The notes under the pieces: model-generated | Told to the model about the DNA's origin: nothing | Seen by the model: the letters and a program-made list of their open reading frames with translations, nothing else | Databases searched by the model: none | Position numbers and translations under genes: made by a program | In this document: positions 8,400-15,897 of the stretch, piece by piece | Layout: every line of letters begins with the position of its first letter | Numbering within the stretch: the first letter of the stretch is position 1 | Origin: Thermoflexaceae bacterium | GTDB lineage: Bacteria > Chloroflexota > Dehalococcoidia > Tepidiformales > Tepidiformaceae | Direction of reading: 5' to 3' | DNA length: 64,000 nt | Assembly: GCA_015075555.1 (NCBI GenBank) | Contig: JABTUD010000002.1 | Span: 868,001-932,000, forward strand

Positions 8400-9401
8400 A
8401 TGCCCCGACACCCGAATGAGGCCCTCTTCGAAGGCGAGAAGCCCTTCCCGATCATCCCGACCTGCGAGCATTTCGCCGGGACGGAGGAGCGGATCGCCAA
8501 GGCTTTCCAGACACAGGAGAAGATGGGCGGCGTCTTCGACATCACGATGGATTGCGAAGACGGGGCTCCCACAGGCGCCGAGCGCGAGCACGCCGAGATG
8601 GTGGTGCGGATGCAGAACAGCGAACTGAACAGGTTCAACATGGCCGGTGTTCGCATCCACGACTACACGAACGAACACTGGCGCCAGGACGTTGACATCA
8701 TCGTCCCGGGAGCCGGCGAACGCGTCGCATACATCACCATCCCGAAAACGACGAAGGCGGTGCAGCTGGGAGAGATGATCGCCTACATCGAGGACCGGGC
8801 GCACAAGGCGGGCATCCGGCGGGCGATCCCGATTCATGCGCTCATTGAGACGCACGGGGCCCTGCACGAGGTGTGGCAGATAGCGGAGCTGCCGAACATC
8901 CAGGTGCTGGACTTCGGGCTGATGGACTTCGTGAGCGCTCACCACGGGGCGGTGCCTTCGACGGCGATGCGTTCGCCCATGCAGTTCGATCACGCGCTTC
9001 TGAGGCGGGCCAAGGCGGAAGTGGTGGCGGCGGCCCTGGCGAACGGGATTGTGCCGGCGCACAACGTGACGCTGGAACTGAAGGACACCGAGTTCATCTA
9101 CAACGACGCGCGGCGGGCGCGGGAGGAGTTCGGCTTCCTGCGGATGTGGTCGATCTACCCGGCGCAGATCGAGCCGATCGCACGGGCGATGGCGCCGGCG
9201 ATGCCGGAAGTGGCGGAGGCGGAGGCGATCATGTTGAAGGCGTACCAGGCGGACTGGGGCCCGATTCAGCATGAGGGGAACCTGCACGACCGTGCTACCT
9301 ATCGCTACTTCTGGGAGCAGCTGCAGCGGGCCCATGTGATGAACATGACTCTCGGCGACGAGGTGCTGCGCACTTTCTTCGCCGAGAGGGCGGCCGTCTA
9401 G
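8400..9401 (+). CDS. HpcH/HpaI–CitE family CoA-ester lyase
   Basis: A 333-residue TIM-barrel lyase similar to malyl-CoA, citramalyl-CoA and beta-methylmalyl-CoA lyases. Visible features: MDCEDG (residues 50–55) with acidic residues that hold Mg/CoA, GVRIHDYTN with the conserved Arg, IETHGAL with the metal-binding Glu, and a C-terminal cap rich in Trp/Tyr. AGGA lies seven bases before ATG 8400. It is a single-gene unit, so the substrate is not indicated by context. In Chloroflexota such enzymes serve the 3-hydroxypropionate bicycle or propionate/acetate assimilation; assignment here is only to family. Confidence 0.87.
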   Translation: MPRHPNEALFEGEKPFPIIPTCEHFAGTEERIAKAFQTQEKMGGVFDITMDCEDGAPTGAEREHAEMVVRMQNSELNRFNMAGVRIHDYTNEHWRQDVDIIVPGAGERVAYITIPKTTKAVQLGEMIAYIEDRAHKAGIRRAIPIHALIETHGALHEVWQIAELPNIQVLDFGLMDFVSAHHGAVPSTAMRSPMQFDHALLRRAKAEVVAAALANGIVPAHNVTLELKDTEFIYNDARRAREEFGFLRMWSIYPAQIEPIARAMAPAMPEVAEAEAIMLKAYQADWGPIQHEGNLHDRATYRYFWEQLQRAHVMNMTLGDEVLRTFFAERAAV

Positions 9402-9442
9402 CCGTTCATGCAACCCCCAGGGCAATACGCGCCGGGACTGCC

Positions 9443-10048
9443 ATGCCGTTGATAATGATCCGGCACGGGCTCGCGACAGCGGGCGTGGATAGCCTTGACC
9501 CGGGACTGGACCCCCTGGGCCTGCGGCAGGCGGACGCGACGGCGGAATTCCTTCGCGGTTCGGATGTGGGCAGGCTGGTCGTTTCGCCCTTGCGGCGCAC
9601 GCGGGAAACCGCACAGCCGCTGGCGGAAGCTTTCGGTCTTGCCGCCGAGATACGCGAAGAAGTGGCGGAAGTGTTCGACCCGGCAATGCCCGCGACCGAA
9701 CGCACGGCGATGATCGGACCGTTCATGGCGGGCCGATGGACGGACCAGCCTCCGCATCTCCTGGACTGGCGGAAGCGGGTGGTAAGGACACTCATCGAGC
9801 TCGGCGTGGCGGGAAAGGCAGCCGGCCACGACGTGGTGGTCGTTTCCCACTACATCGCGATTGGGGTGGCAATTGGGCTGGCGACGAACGACGACCGGGT
9901 AGTCCCGATGCCGATACCAAACTGCTCGATCACGATCCTGGAGGCGGGACGCCTCGGGCTTTCGCTGATTGCGGGGGCGACGACCCCCCACCTGTCCGGG
10001 GAACTGGTCACCGGCGCGCGAACGGCGCTCCCCGGTGGGCCCGCTTGA
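9443..10048 (+). CDS. histidine phosphatase (phosphoglycerate-mutase-like) family protein
   Basis: A 201-residue cytosolic phosphohydrolase of the branch-1 histidine phosphatase superfamily. The phosphorylated His is H8 in MIRHG; supporting residues are the Arg of SPLRRTRETA and the second His of VVVVSHYIAIG. No other domain is present, so the substrate (phosphosugar, alpha-ribazole phosphate or other) is open. It ends 10 bases before the fucosidase, suggesting co-transcription. Confidence 0.88.
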   Translation: MPLIMIRHGLATAGVDSLDPGLDPLGLRQADATAEFLRGSDVGRLVVSPLRRTRETAQPLAEAFGLAAEIREEVAEVFDPAMPATERTAMIGPFMAGRWTDQPPHLLDWRKRVVRTLIELGVAGKAAGHDVVVVSHYIAIGVAIGLATNDDRVVPMPIPNCSITILEAGRLGLSLIAGATTPHLSGELVTGARTALPGGPA

Positions 10049-10058
10049 GCAGGTGCAA

Positions 10059-11420
10059 ATGAGATACGCGCCTTCCGTGGAAAGCCTGCGCACGCACGAG
10101 GCGCCGGCCTGGTTCCACGACGCCAAGTTCGGCATCTTCATCCACTGGACCATGGCGTCGATCCCCGCGTTTGCGCCGCAGGCCGGTTCGCTGATCGACA
10201 TCGTTGGGGAGAACCCGCTGGACTTCCAGCGGCTCAACCCCTACGCCGAGTGGTACTGGAACACGATGAAGATCGAGGGGAGCGAGACTGCGCTGCACCA
10301 CGCGGCGATGTACGGCGACGCGCCCTACGAAGCATTCCGGGAGCCGTTCGAAGCATCTGTAGAGGCGTGGGACCCGGCGCCGCTGCTCGACCTGGTGGCG
10401 GCCTCGGGCGCCCGGTACGTGGTGCTGGTGACCAAGCATCACGATGGCTTCGCGCTCTGGCCGACGGGCGTTCAAAACCCGAAGTACCCCGGCTGGCACA
10501 CGCGGCGCGACCTGGTGGGCGAAATCGCGCAGGGGGCGCGCGAGCGGGGCCTGCGATTCGGGGTCTACTACTCGGGCGGGCTCGACTGGACCTTCGAACC
10601 CCGGCCAACCCTGGGGATTGCGGACCTGTTCGACACGGTGCCCCGGTCCGGTGAGTACCGGAGCTACGTCGATGCGCACTACCGGGAGTTGATGGGCCGC
10701 TACCGGCCCGACGTGCTCTGGAACGACATCGCCTACCCGCCGGGGCCGGGCATGCTCGAACTGTTCGCCGACTTCTACAACGGGAACCCTGACGGCGTTG
10801 TCAACGACCGGTGGACGCAGCCAGGGACAAAGGAATTCCCGCTGCCACTGCACCATGACTTCCGGACGCCGGAGTACACGCAGTACCCGGACATCGTCGC
10901 GCGGAAGTGGGAGGCCACACGGGGGATTGGCCACTCATACGGCTACGTTGCGAACGAAGACCCGGCGAACATCATTTCGCCGGGGGCGCTGGTCCAATCG
11001 TTCGTCGATGCGGTTTCGAAAAACGGGAACCTGCTCCTGAACATCGGCCCGAAAGGGGATGGGAGCGTGGACCCGAGGCACGAAGCGCCGGTGCGGGCGT
11101 TGGGGAGATGGCTTGCCATCAACGGCGAAGCGATCTACGGGACAAGGCCGTGGGAACGGGCTGCCCTGGAGGCGGTCGATGCCACGGACACGATTCACCA
11201 GGTCCGGTTCACCCGGGGCGACGGCCGCGTGTTCGCAACGGTCTTCGACACGCCGGCGGCAGGCCCATTGCGCTTCCCCGGGGCGGGGATGCCTCCGTTC
11301 GTACGGGCCCGTCTGCTGGGCGGCAGGGCGGTTGCGTGCCAGGAACTGGGGGGCGAGGTGGTGGTGGAGTTCCCCGCAGTTGAGGAGTCGCCTGCACATT
11401 GCCTGGAGCTGGAACTGTAG
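10059..11420 (+). CDS. GH29 alpha-L-fucosidase family glycoside hydrolase
   Basis: A 453-residue retaining glycosidase. Family landmarks are WFHDAKFGIFIHW (18–30), the substrate-binding TKHHDGFALW (125–134) and VLWNDI, whose D223 sits at the nucleophile position of GH29. It lacks an obvious signal peptide from ATG 10059, so it would act in the cytosol; the longer open frame back to 9969 overlaps the preceding gene and has no export signal. GAGCAGGTG precedes the ATG. A C-terminal beta domain (about 350–453) is present as in family members. Confidence 0.87.
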   Translation: MRYAPSVESLRTHEAPAWFHDAKFGIFIHWTMASIPAFAPQAGSLIDIVGENPLDFQRLNPYAEWYWNTMKIEGSETALHHAAMYGDAPYEAFREPFEASVEAWDPAPLLDLVAASGARYVVLVTKHHDGFALWPTGVQNPKYPGWHTRRDLVGEIAQGARERGLRFGVYYSGGLDWTFEPRPTLGIADLFDTVPRSGEYRSYVDAHYRELMGRYRPDVLWNDIAYPPGPGMLELFADFYNGNPDGVVNDRWTQPGTKEFPLPLHHDFRTPEYTQYPDIVARKWEATRGIGHSYGYVANEDPANIISPGALVQSFVDAVSKNGNLLLNIGPKGDGSVDPRHEAPVRALGRWLAINGEAIYGTRPWERAALEAVDATDTIHQVRFTRGDGRVFATVFDTPAAGPLRFPGAGMPPFVRARLLGGRAVACQELGGEVVVEFPAVEESPAHCLELEL

Positions 11421-11426
11421 CGGTGT

Positions 11427-11474
11427 TTGCCGGGAATGGCGCGCTGTCGTACGTTGTTCAACGACAATTGAACA
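11427..11474 (+). promoter_or_regulatory. putative rplJ promoter with a perfect inverted repeat
   Basis: TTGCCG (11427–11432), 17 bases, TACGTT (11450–11455) resembles a sigma-70-type promoter. Overlapping the expected transcription start is a perfect inverted repeat, TGTTCAA (11455–11461), six bases, TTGAACA (11468–11474). It may be an operator or the first stem of the leader RNA. Confidence 0.4.
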
Positions 11475-11615
11475 GCCGGAGACCGCAGGTCCCTGTGCGA
11501 TCCGCCGCGAGGTGGAAGGGATAAGCCGAGAGGCGCCTGCCGAGGCAGAGCACGAGGCCACGTTAGCGCGTGGTGCGTTTTGTGTCCCTGCCCCGGAGGC
11601 AGGGATTTTCGTTTT
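11475..11615 (+). ncRNA. ribosomal protein L10 leader with attenuator
   Basis: The sequence GGAGACCGCAGGTCC followed by paired G/C-rich arms and a gaggcgcctgcc segment matches the plan of L10 leaders, where free L10(L12)4 binds its own mRNA upstream of rplJ. The region ends in a clear intrinsic terminator: CCCTGCC (11586–11592), CCGGA loop, GGCAGGG (11598–11604), then ATTTTCGTTTT. rplJ begins 72 bases later, so termination here would block rplJ–rplL. The exact 5' boundary is not determined. Confidence 0.75.
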
Positions 11616-11686
11616 CCGGCCCGGAAACGGGGAGCACCAGGGCATCTTGCCCGCGCTATCCCACCAGTGTGACGAGGGAACCGCCT

Positions 11687-12220
11687 ATGCCGACCCCACG
11701 CAAGGCCGCGATGCTGGCAGAGGTCAAGGACCGCATGGAGCGGTCTACGATCGCGATCAGCGCCGACTACCGCGGCCTGACGGTTGCACAACTCACGGAG
11801 ATTCGCCGCGTACTACGCCCGGCGAACGTCGAAGTGAAGGTTGTGAAGAACACGCTGGCCGCGATGGCCGCCGAACTGGCCGGCCGGCCCGAGATGAGCA
11901 AGCTGCTGGAGGGGCCGACCGCGATTGCTTTTGGGTTTGGCGACCTGGTAGCGCCCGTGAAGCTGCTCTTCGAGCACCTGCGGACAAAGCGCCTGAACGT
12001 GACCATCCACGGGGGATGGCTCGAAGGGCAGGTGCTCGACCGGGCAGGGGTAGAGAGCCTGGCAACACTGCCCTCGCGCGAGCAGCTCATCGCCGATGTG
12101 GTGGGCAAGCTGCAGAGCCCGCTTTACAACCTCGCCGGCCTCCTGCAGGCGAGCATGCGCAACTTCGCGGGCCTCGTTGAGGCGCGCGCGAACCAGCTTG
12201 AAGAACAGGGCGCGGCTTAA
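11687..12220 (+). CDS. rplJ: 50S ribosomal protein L10
   Basis: L10 forms the base of the L7/L12 stalk on the large subunit. From ATG 11687 (GAGGGAACCGCCT upstream) the 177-residue product begins MPTPRKAAMLAEVKDRM and shows SADYRGLTVAQLTEIRR and VKNTLAAMA, typical of L10, with a C-terminal helix for L12 dimers. The open frame reaches back to 11570 through the attenuator, so the internal ATG is preferred. rplL follows after 54 bases. Likely autoregulated through the leader. Confidence 0.95.
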   Translation: MPTPRKAAMLAEVKDRMERSTIAISADYRGLTVAQLTEIRRVLRPANVEVKVVKNTLAAMAAELAGRPEMSKLLEGPTAIAFGFGDLVAPVKLLFEHLRTKRLNVTIHGGWLEGQVLDRAGVESLATLPSREQLIADVVGKLQSPLYNLAGLLQASMRNFAGLVEARANQLEEQGAA

Positions 12221-12274
12221 CCCGGCACAGCCCCCAGCACCAATCTTTCGAAACGGAACACGGAGAACAAACCA

Positions 12275-12664
12275 ATGGCAACGAAGATCGAAGAAGCGCT
12301 TGAGATCATCAAGGGGATGACCCTGCTTGAACTTCGCGACCTGAACAAGGCGATCGAAGAGGAATTCGGCATCACGGCAGCGGCGCCGATGATGATGGCG
12401 GCAGGCCCGGCGGCGGCCGGGGCAGCGGCCGCTGAGCCCGAGGAGGAGAAGACGGAGTTCAACGTTGTCCTCAAGGGCTTTGGCGACAACAAGATCAACG
12501 TCATCAAGGCCATCCGCGAAGTGGTCAGCGGCCTTGGCCTGAAGGAAGCAAAGGACCTCGTCGAAGCGGCTCCCACGAAGGTGAAGGAAGGGATCACGAA
12601 GGACGAGGCAGAGTCGATCAAGGCGAAGCTCACCGAAGCGGGCGCCTCAGTCGATATCGAGTAG
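12275..12664 (+). CDS. rplL: 50S ribosomal protein L7/L12
   Basis: The 129-residue stalk protein recruits translation factors. It has the N-terminal dimerisation helices, an Ala/Met/Gly-rich hinge (about 36–56) and the conserved C-terminal domain with the factor-binding stretch [15 protein letters not shown]. Ends with a strong terminator 20 bases on. No rpoB follows, so the common rplKAJL–rpoBC order is not kept here, and rplK/rplA are absent from the window. Confidence 0.97.
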   Translation: MATKIEEALEIIKGMTLLELRDLNKAIEEEFGITAAAPMMMAAGPAAAGAAAAEPEEEKTEFNVVLKGFGDNKINVIKAIREVVSGLGLKEAKDLVEAAPTKVKEGITKDEAESIKAKLTEAGASVDIE

Positions 12665-12684
12665 GCCCAACAAGATGCAGTGGA

Positions 12685-12722
12685 AGAGGGGTCCGGCCAC
12701 CGGGTGGCTGGACCCCTCTTTG
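12685..12722 (+). terminator. rplJL intrinsic terminator
   Basis: AGAGGGGTCC and GGACCCCTCT (12685–12694 and 12710–12719) form a near-perfect ten-base stem, with additional GGCCAC/GTGGCT pairing inside, followed by TTTGCGTT. It is nearly symmetric and may also serve the convergent GlnR-like gene. Confidence 0.85.
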
Positions 12723-12749
12723 CGTTGCTGCGGTGGCGCGGCAACCGCC

Positions 12750-13457
12750 CTAGGCGGCCGTCTCAGGGCGAGCGTCGGGGGTGAGCCGGTAGCCGACGTT
12801 CCGGACCGTTTCGATGAAAGCGTGCCCGTGGATCTCGATCTTCGCCCGGATGCGCCGGATATGAACGTCGACGGTGCGCGCACCGCCGAAGTAGTCGTAA
12901 CCCCAGACCCGGTTGAGGAGCTGTTCCCGGGTGAACACCCGGCCAGCATTCATGGCCAGGAAGCGGAGAAGCTCGTATTCCTTGAATGTGAGAACGAGCG
13001 ACTCGCCATCGACGGTGACGCGGTAGTTGGAAAGATCGATGGTCAGGGCGCCGCAGCGGACGAAGTTCTCGCTGTCGACACCGTGGCGCCGCCAGAAGGA
13101 CCTCTCGACGCGGCGCGCAAGCTCGGCAGGCTGGGCGGAAAGGAGCGCGAAATCGTCGACGGGGGTATCAGGGGCGATTCGCTCTAGCTGGTCGTCGGGA
13201 ACGAGGGCAAAGAGCACCGCTGCTTCGCCATAGGCCCGGGCGAGCGTGGTGATGGCCGAGCCGGGCACATCGCGGAAGTCGAGAAGGATCACGCTGGCGG
13301 GCGGCGCGGCGGAATCGCCGGCCAGGTCTTCGGGGATGGCGACCGCGACACTAAACCCGGCGAGTTCAAGCGGCCGGGCGATCCGGGCAGCATCCGGGTG
13401 GCGGGTGACCAGGCAGAGTGAGCGCAAGGAACCGGTGCTCCGTTCTGATCCTGGCAC
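12750..13457 (-). CDS. OmpR/PhoB-type orphan regulator, GlnR-like
   Basis: It has an atypical receiver domain (about 12–120) joined to a winged-helix DNA-binding domain (about 133–227; LTFKEYELLRFLAMNAGRVF, VWGYDYFGGARTVDVHIRR). The receiver keeps one Asp (VILLDFRD, D60) but lacks the acidic pair and conserved Thr/Lys of phosphorylated receivers. Together with the FGGARTVDVH core this resembles actinobacterial GlnR, a nitrogen regulator that acts without a kinase. No histidine kinase is adjacent. The start is uncertain: GTG 13457 lies directly beside a TATACT (13464–13459), so a TTG about ten codons in, with GGAG upstream, may be the true start. Confidence 0.85.
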   Translation of the reverse strand: MPGSERSTGSLRSLCLVTRHPDAARIARPLELAGFSVAVAIPEDLAGDSAAPPASVILLDFRDVPGSAITTLARAYGEAAVLFALVPDDQLERIAPDTPVDDFALLSAQPAELARRVERSFWRRHGVDSENFVRCGALTIDLSNYRVTVDGESLVLTFKEYELLRFLAMNAGRVFTREQLLNRVWGYDYFGGARTVDVHIRRIRAKIEIHGHAFIETVRNVGYRLTPDARPETAA

Positions 13458-13531
13458 AAGTATAGCGTTACAGGCCGTGGGCTCCGCCGGCAGCCCATGA
13501 ACAGTATGTGAACTGAGTCACGAGCCGGGGC

Positions 13532-14815
13532 CTACGAACCTGCCAGGTCTCGCTTTCCCTGGGCGCTGGCCAGGGCGGCGTGATTGAGGATATTGCGGGC
13601 GATTGATGAGGTCTCCAGCTTCGCGCGCGCGTCGTAGATCTCGCTGCGAAGCGCGTGGGCCTCCCGCGAACCCGGTTCGGCAAGCACCGCGAACTCAACC
13701 AGGTGGCAGGCGAGGCGCAGGTTGCCTTCGGAGCGGAGGGCGGCAGCGCGTTCAAGGACGGCGCTTAGCCCGCCAGCGAGGCTGACCCATTCGCGCGCCT
13801 GCTCGGCACGGGGCGCGGGGAGCATGGTGTCGAACTCGCCGTCCCACCAGCCGCCATAGAGGCGCCAGACGTTACGGAGGATGAACTGGGGGTGGTCGTA
13901 CACGGGGCGGAGGTAGGGCCTGTCGAGCAGCCTCTGCGGGATCTCGACTTCGTGGAGGATGCGGTCGAGGGAGGCGCCGGCGTTCATGAAGGCGAGGACC
14001 TGGGATTCGAGCGAGTCGAGCAATTCGGCGGTATCGGTGAGAGCCTGGTGAATGCGCTGTGCGCCGAAGATGGGCAGACCGTGGCCGGGGATCATGAGCT
14101 CGGCGCCAAGCGCGGCCATCCTGCGGAGGGCCGTGGCCCACTCGCCCACATAGCGTTGCACCTTCTGGGGATTGCCGGCATTGGGCGTGGCCCAGATGAA
14201 GAGGTCGCCGGGGGCCAGGATCTTGCGTTCGGGAATCCACGTCCAGGTGGCGTCATCGGTTTCGCCGAGGCCGTGGTTAAGCTCCAGCGTGATCTCCCCG
14301 GCGCGGATGGCCATTCGGTCGTGGTAGTGGACATCGGGGTAGCGGTAGTTCTCCTGCCAGCGAAAGCGCTCCAGCGGTAGGGCAAACTGGCGGATGTTGA
14401 TGGCCGTGTTCCAGCCAAGCGTCTTCTTGTAGCGGTCAAAGGCGGCAGCGACGCCGGCATGGGCGTAGACGAGCGGGCGGGGCCAGCGCTTCTCTTCGGC
14501 CTCGCGTTCGAAGGGGCCGACGCCGAAGACGTGGTCGGCGTGATGGTGGGAGAAGACCGCGGCCGCGAGCCGCGTATCGGGCCGCCAGCGGCGCACGGCG
14601 TCGAAGAGACGGGATGTGTCGACGACGGCGCCGGTGTCGAGCATGACGAGGCCATCGCCCGTATCAATGGTGTTGGCACTGGCGAGGCCCTTGTAGAAGA
14701 GAACGCCGGGGGCAATCTCCTGGCCTTCCGGTACCTGGACGAGCAGGGGGTGGTATTCGGCGACATCGGCGGCGCCATTCCAGAGTTGCTCGGCGAGCTG
14801 GCAAACGTCGGTCAT
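13532..14815 (-). CDS. alkylsulfatase-type metallo-beta-lactamase fold hydrolase
   Basis: A 427-residue protein with an N-terminal metallo-beta-lactamase domain carrying FSHHHADH (H90, H92, D94, H95) and further ligands in LNHGLGETDDATW, then a helical alkyl-sulfatase-type dimerisation domain (RPYLRPVYDHPQFILRNVWRLYGGWWDGEFD, about 300–330). This layout matches type III (SdsA-like) alkyl/aryl-sulfatases, which release sulfate from alkyl sulfates. No export signal is visible, whereas SdsA1 is secreted. The C-terminal SCP2 domain of SdsA is not evident. Exact substrate unproven. Confidence 0.82.
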   Translation of the reverse strand: MTDVCQLAEQLWNGAADVAEYHPLLVQVPEGQEIAPGVLFYKGLASANTIDTGDGLVMLDTGAVVDTSRLFDAVRRWRPDTRLAAAVFSHHHADHVFGVGPFEREAEEKRWPRPLVYAHAGVAAAFDRYKKTLGWNTAINIRQFALPLERFRWQENYRYPDVHYHDRMAIRAGEITLELNHGLGETDDATWTWIPERKILAPGDLFIWATPNAGNPQKVQRYVGEWATALRRMAALGAELMIPGHGLPIFGAQRIHQALTDTAELLDSLESQVLAFMNAGASLDRILHEVEIPQRLLDRPYLRPVYDHPQFILRNVWRLYGGWWDGEFDTMLPAPRAEQAREWVSLAGGLSAVLERAAALRSEGNLRLACHLVEFAVLAEPGSREAHALRSEIYDARAKLETSSIARNILNHAALASAQGKRDLAGS

Positions 14816-14868
14816 GGGGGGGCCTCACTCGGGTTTTCCCAACTATATAGCGGCGTGGGCCGGAGTGG

Positions 14869-15357
14869 TCAGGGGTGGTCGAAGGTCCGCCCAGGGTGGA
14901 GCACGGCCTCCATGATGTCGCCGGTGACGGAGAAGCCGGCGCGCTCGTAGAGCGTGCGGCTACGGGCTGTGGGCCAGAGGATGGCGGAGTCAATCTCGTT
15001 GGCGCGGCACCAGTCCATGGCTGCGGCGAGCAGCTGTTCGCCCACGCTCTCTCCGCGCGCCGCCGGCTGCACGTAGACGCTTGTGATGTAGGCGTGGGCT
15101 TCGAGCTCAGGGACGGGGTTGGGGAGCTTCTCGATGACCTGCAGCCAGAGATTGCCGGCAAGGCCCGAGGGGTTCTCGGCCACCCAGCAGCGCCACGCCG
15201 TGCCCGGCAGAAGCCGGGGTTCCATCCAGGCCCGGCAGCGAACAAGGAAGGTCTCCTCGGGCTCGTTTGGTGTGCCGATGCTGGCGCGGAACTCATAGCG
15301 CAGCCGGGCGAGCGCCTGAACGTCGGCCTGGATGGCGGGGCGAATGTGGACGGCCAC
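14869..15357 (-). CDS. GNAT family N-acetyltransferase
   Basis: A 162-residue acetyl-CoA-dependent N-acetyltransferase. Core elements are ITSVYVQPAARGESVGEQLL (acetyl-CoA pyrophosphate loop, R/GxxGxG variant) and the C-terminal TLYERAGFSVTGDIM. The start is taken as GTG 15357 because CATACT lies six bases upstream, the leaderless arrangement seen elsewhere here, and because HIRPAIQADVQAL then sits at the N-terminus as is usual. The open frame extends to 15384. Substrate unknown. Confidence 0.85.
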   Translation of the reverse strand: MAVHIRPAIQADVQALARLRYEFRASIGTPNEPEETFLVRCRAWMEPRLLPGTAWRCWVAENPSGLAGNLWLQVIEKLPNPVPELEAHAYITSVYVQPAARGESVGEQLLAAAMDWCRANEIDSAILWPTARSRTLYERAGFSVTGDIMEAVLHPGRTFDHP

Positions 15358-15369
15358 GGCGCAAGTATG
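15358..15369 (-). promoter_or_regulatory. leaderless-type promoter -10 of the GNAT gene
   Basis: Minus strand CATACT (15369–15364), TGCGCC, then GTG 15357. Six-base gap, no ribosome-binding site. Confidence 0.5.
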
Positions 15370-15449
15370 GCGCGGCGGCGCCAATCGCGCGCTGGCTGAT
15401 GGCGGATGATGCGCCTATCGTGGGCGCAGCAAACGACGGAGGCGGAGCG

Positions 15450-15887
15450 ATGGCGGAGTACAAGCGGCCGGGGTGGTTCATCAGCCACGTGGGGAACGGG
15501 TTCATTTCGCTGGCGGCGAAGCTGGGGATCAGCCTGCAGGGGGCACACATGCTTACGGTGCAGGGGCGCAGGAGCGGCACGAAACGAACGATGCCGGTTA
15601 ACCCGCTGCACTTCGAAGGGAAGCGGTACCTCGTGGCGCCGCGTGGCGACACGCACTGGGTACGGAACCTGCGCGCGACAGGGGAAGGCGAACTGCGGCT
15701 GGGCCGGAAGCGGGAGACAATCCATGCCAGTGAAGTGCCGGACGAAGAGAAGGCGCCAATCCTGCGAGCCTACCTGGACCGGTGGGCGGGGGTGACGGCG
15801 AGCCACTTCGGCGTAAGCAAGAAGCCGACGGATGAGGAGATCGCCCGGGTTGTCCCCCGCAGCCCGGTGTTCCGGATAGAACCGTAG
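15450..15887 (+). CDS. DUF385 / deazaflavin(F420)-dependent nitroreductase family protein
   Basis: A 145-residue split-barrel protein. LTVQGRRSGTKRTMPV is the family motif seen in Ddn-like F420-dependent quinone reductases, where it forms part of the cofactor site, and YLVAPRGDTHWVRNLRA follows as expected. GGAGGCGGAGCG directly precedes ATG 15450. Family members reduce quinones or nitroaromatics using F420H2; whether this host makes F420 cannot be judged from the window. Confidence 0.85.
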   Translation: MAEYKRPGWFISHVGNGFISLAAKLGISLQGAHMLTVQGRRSGTKRTMPVNPLHFEGKRYLVAPRGDTHWVRNLRATGEGELRLGRKRETIHASEVPDEEKAPILRAYLDRWAGVTASHFGVSKKPTDEEIARVVPRSPVFRIEP

Positions 15888-15897
15888 GCCCGCCGGG

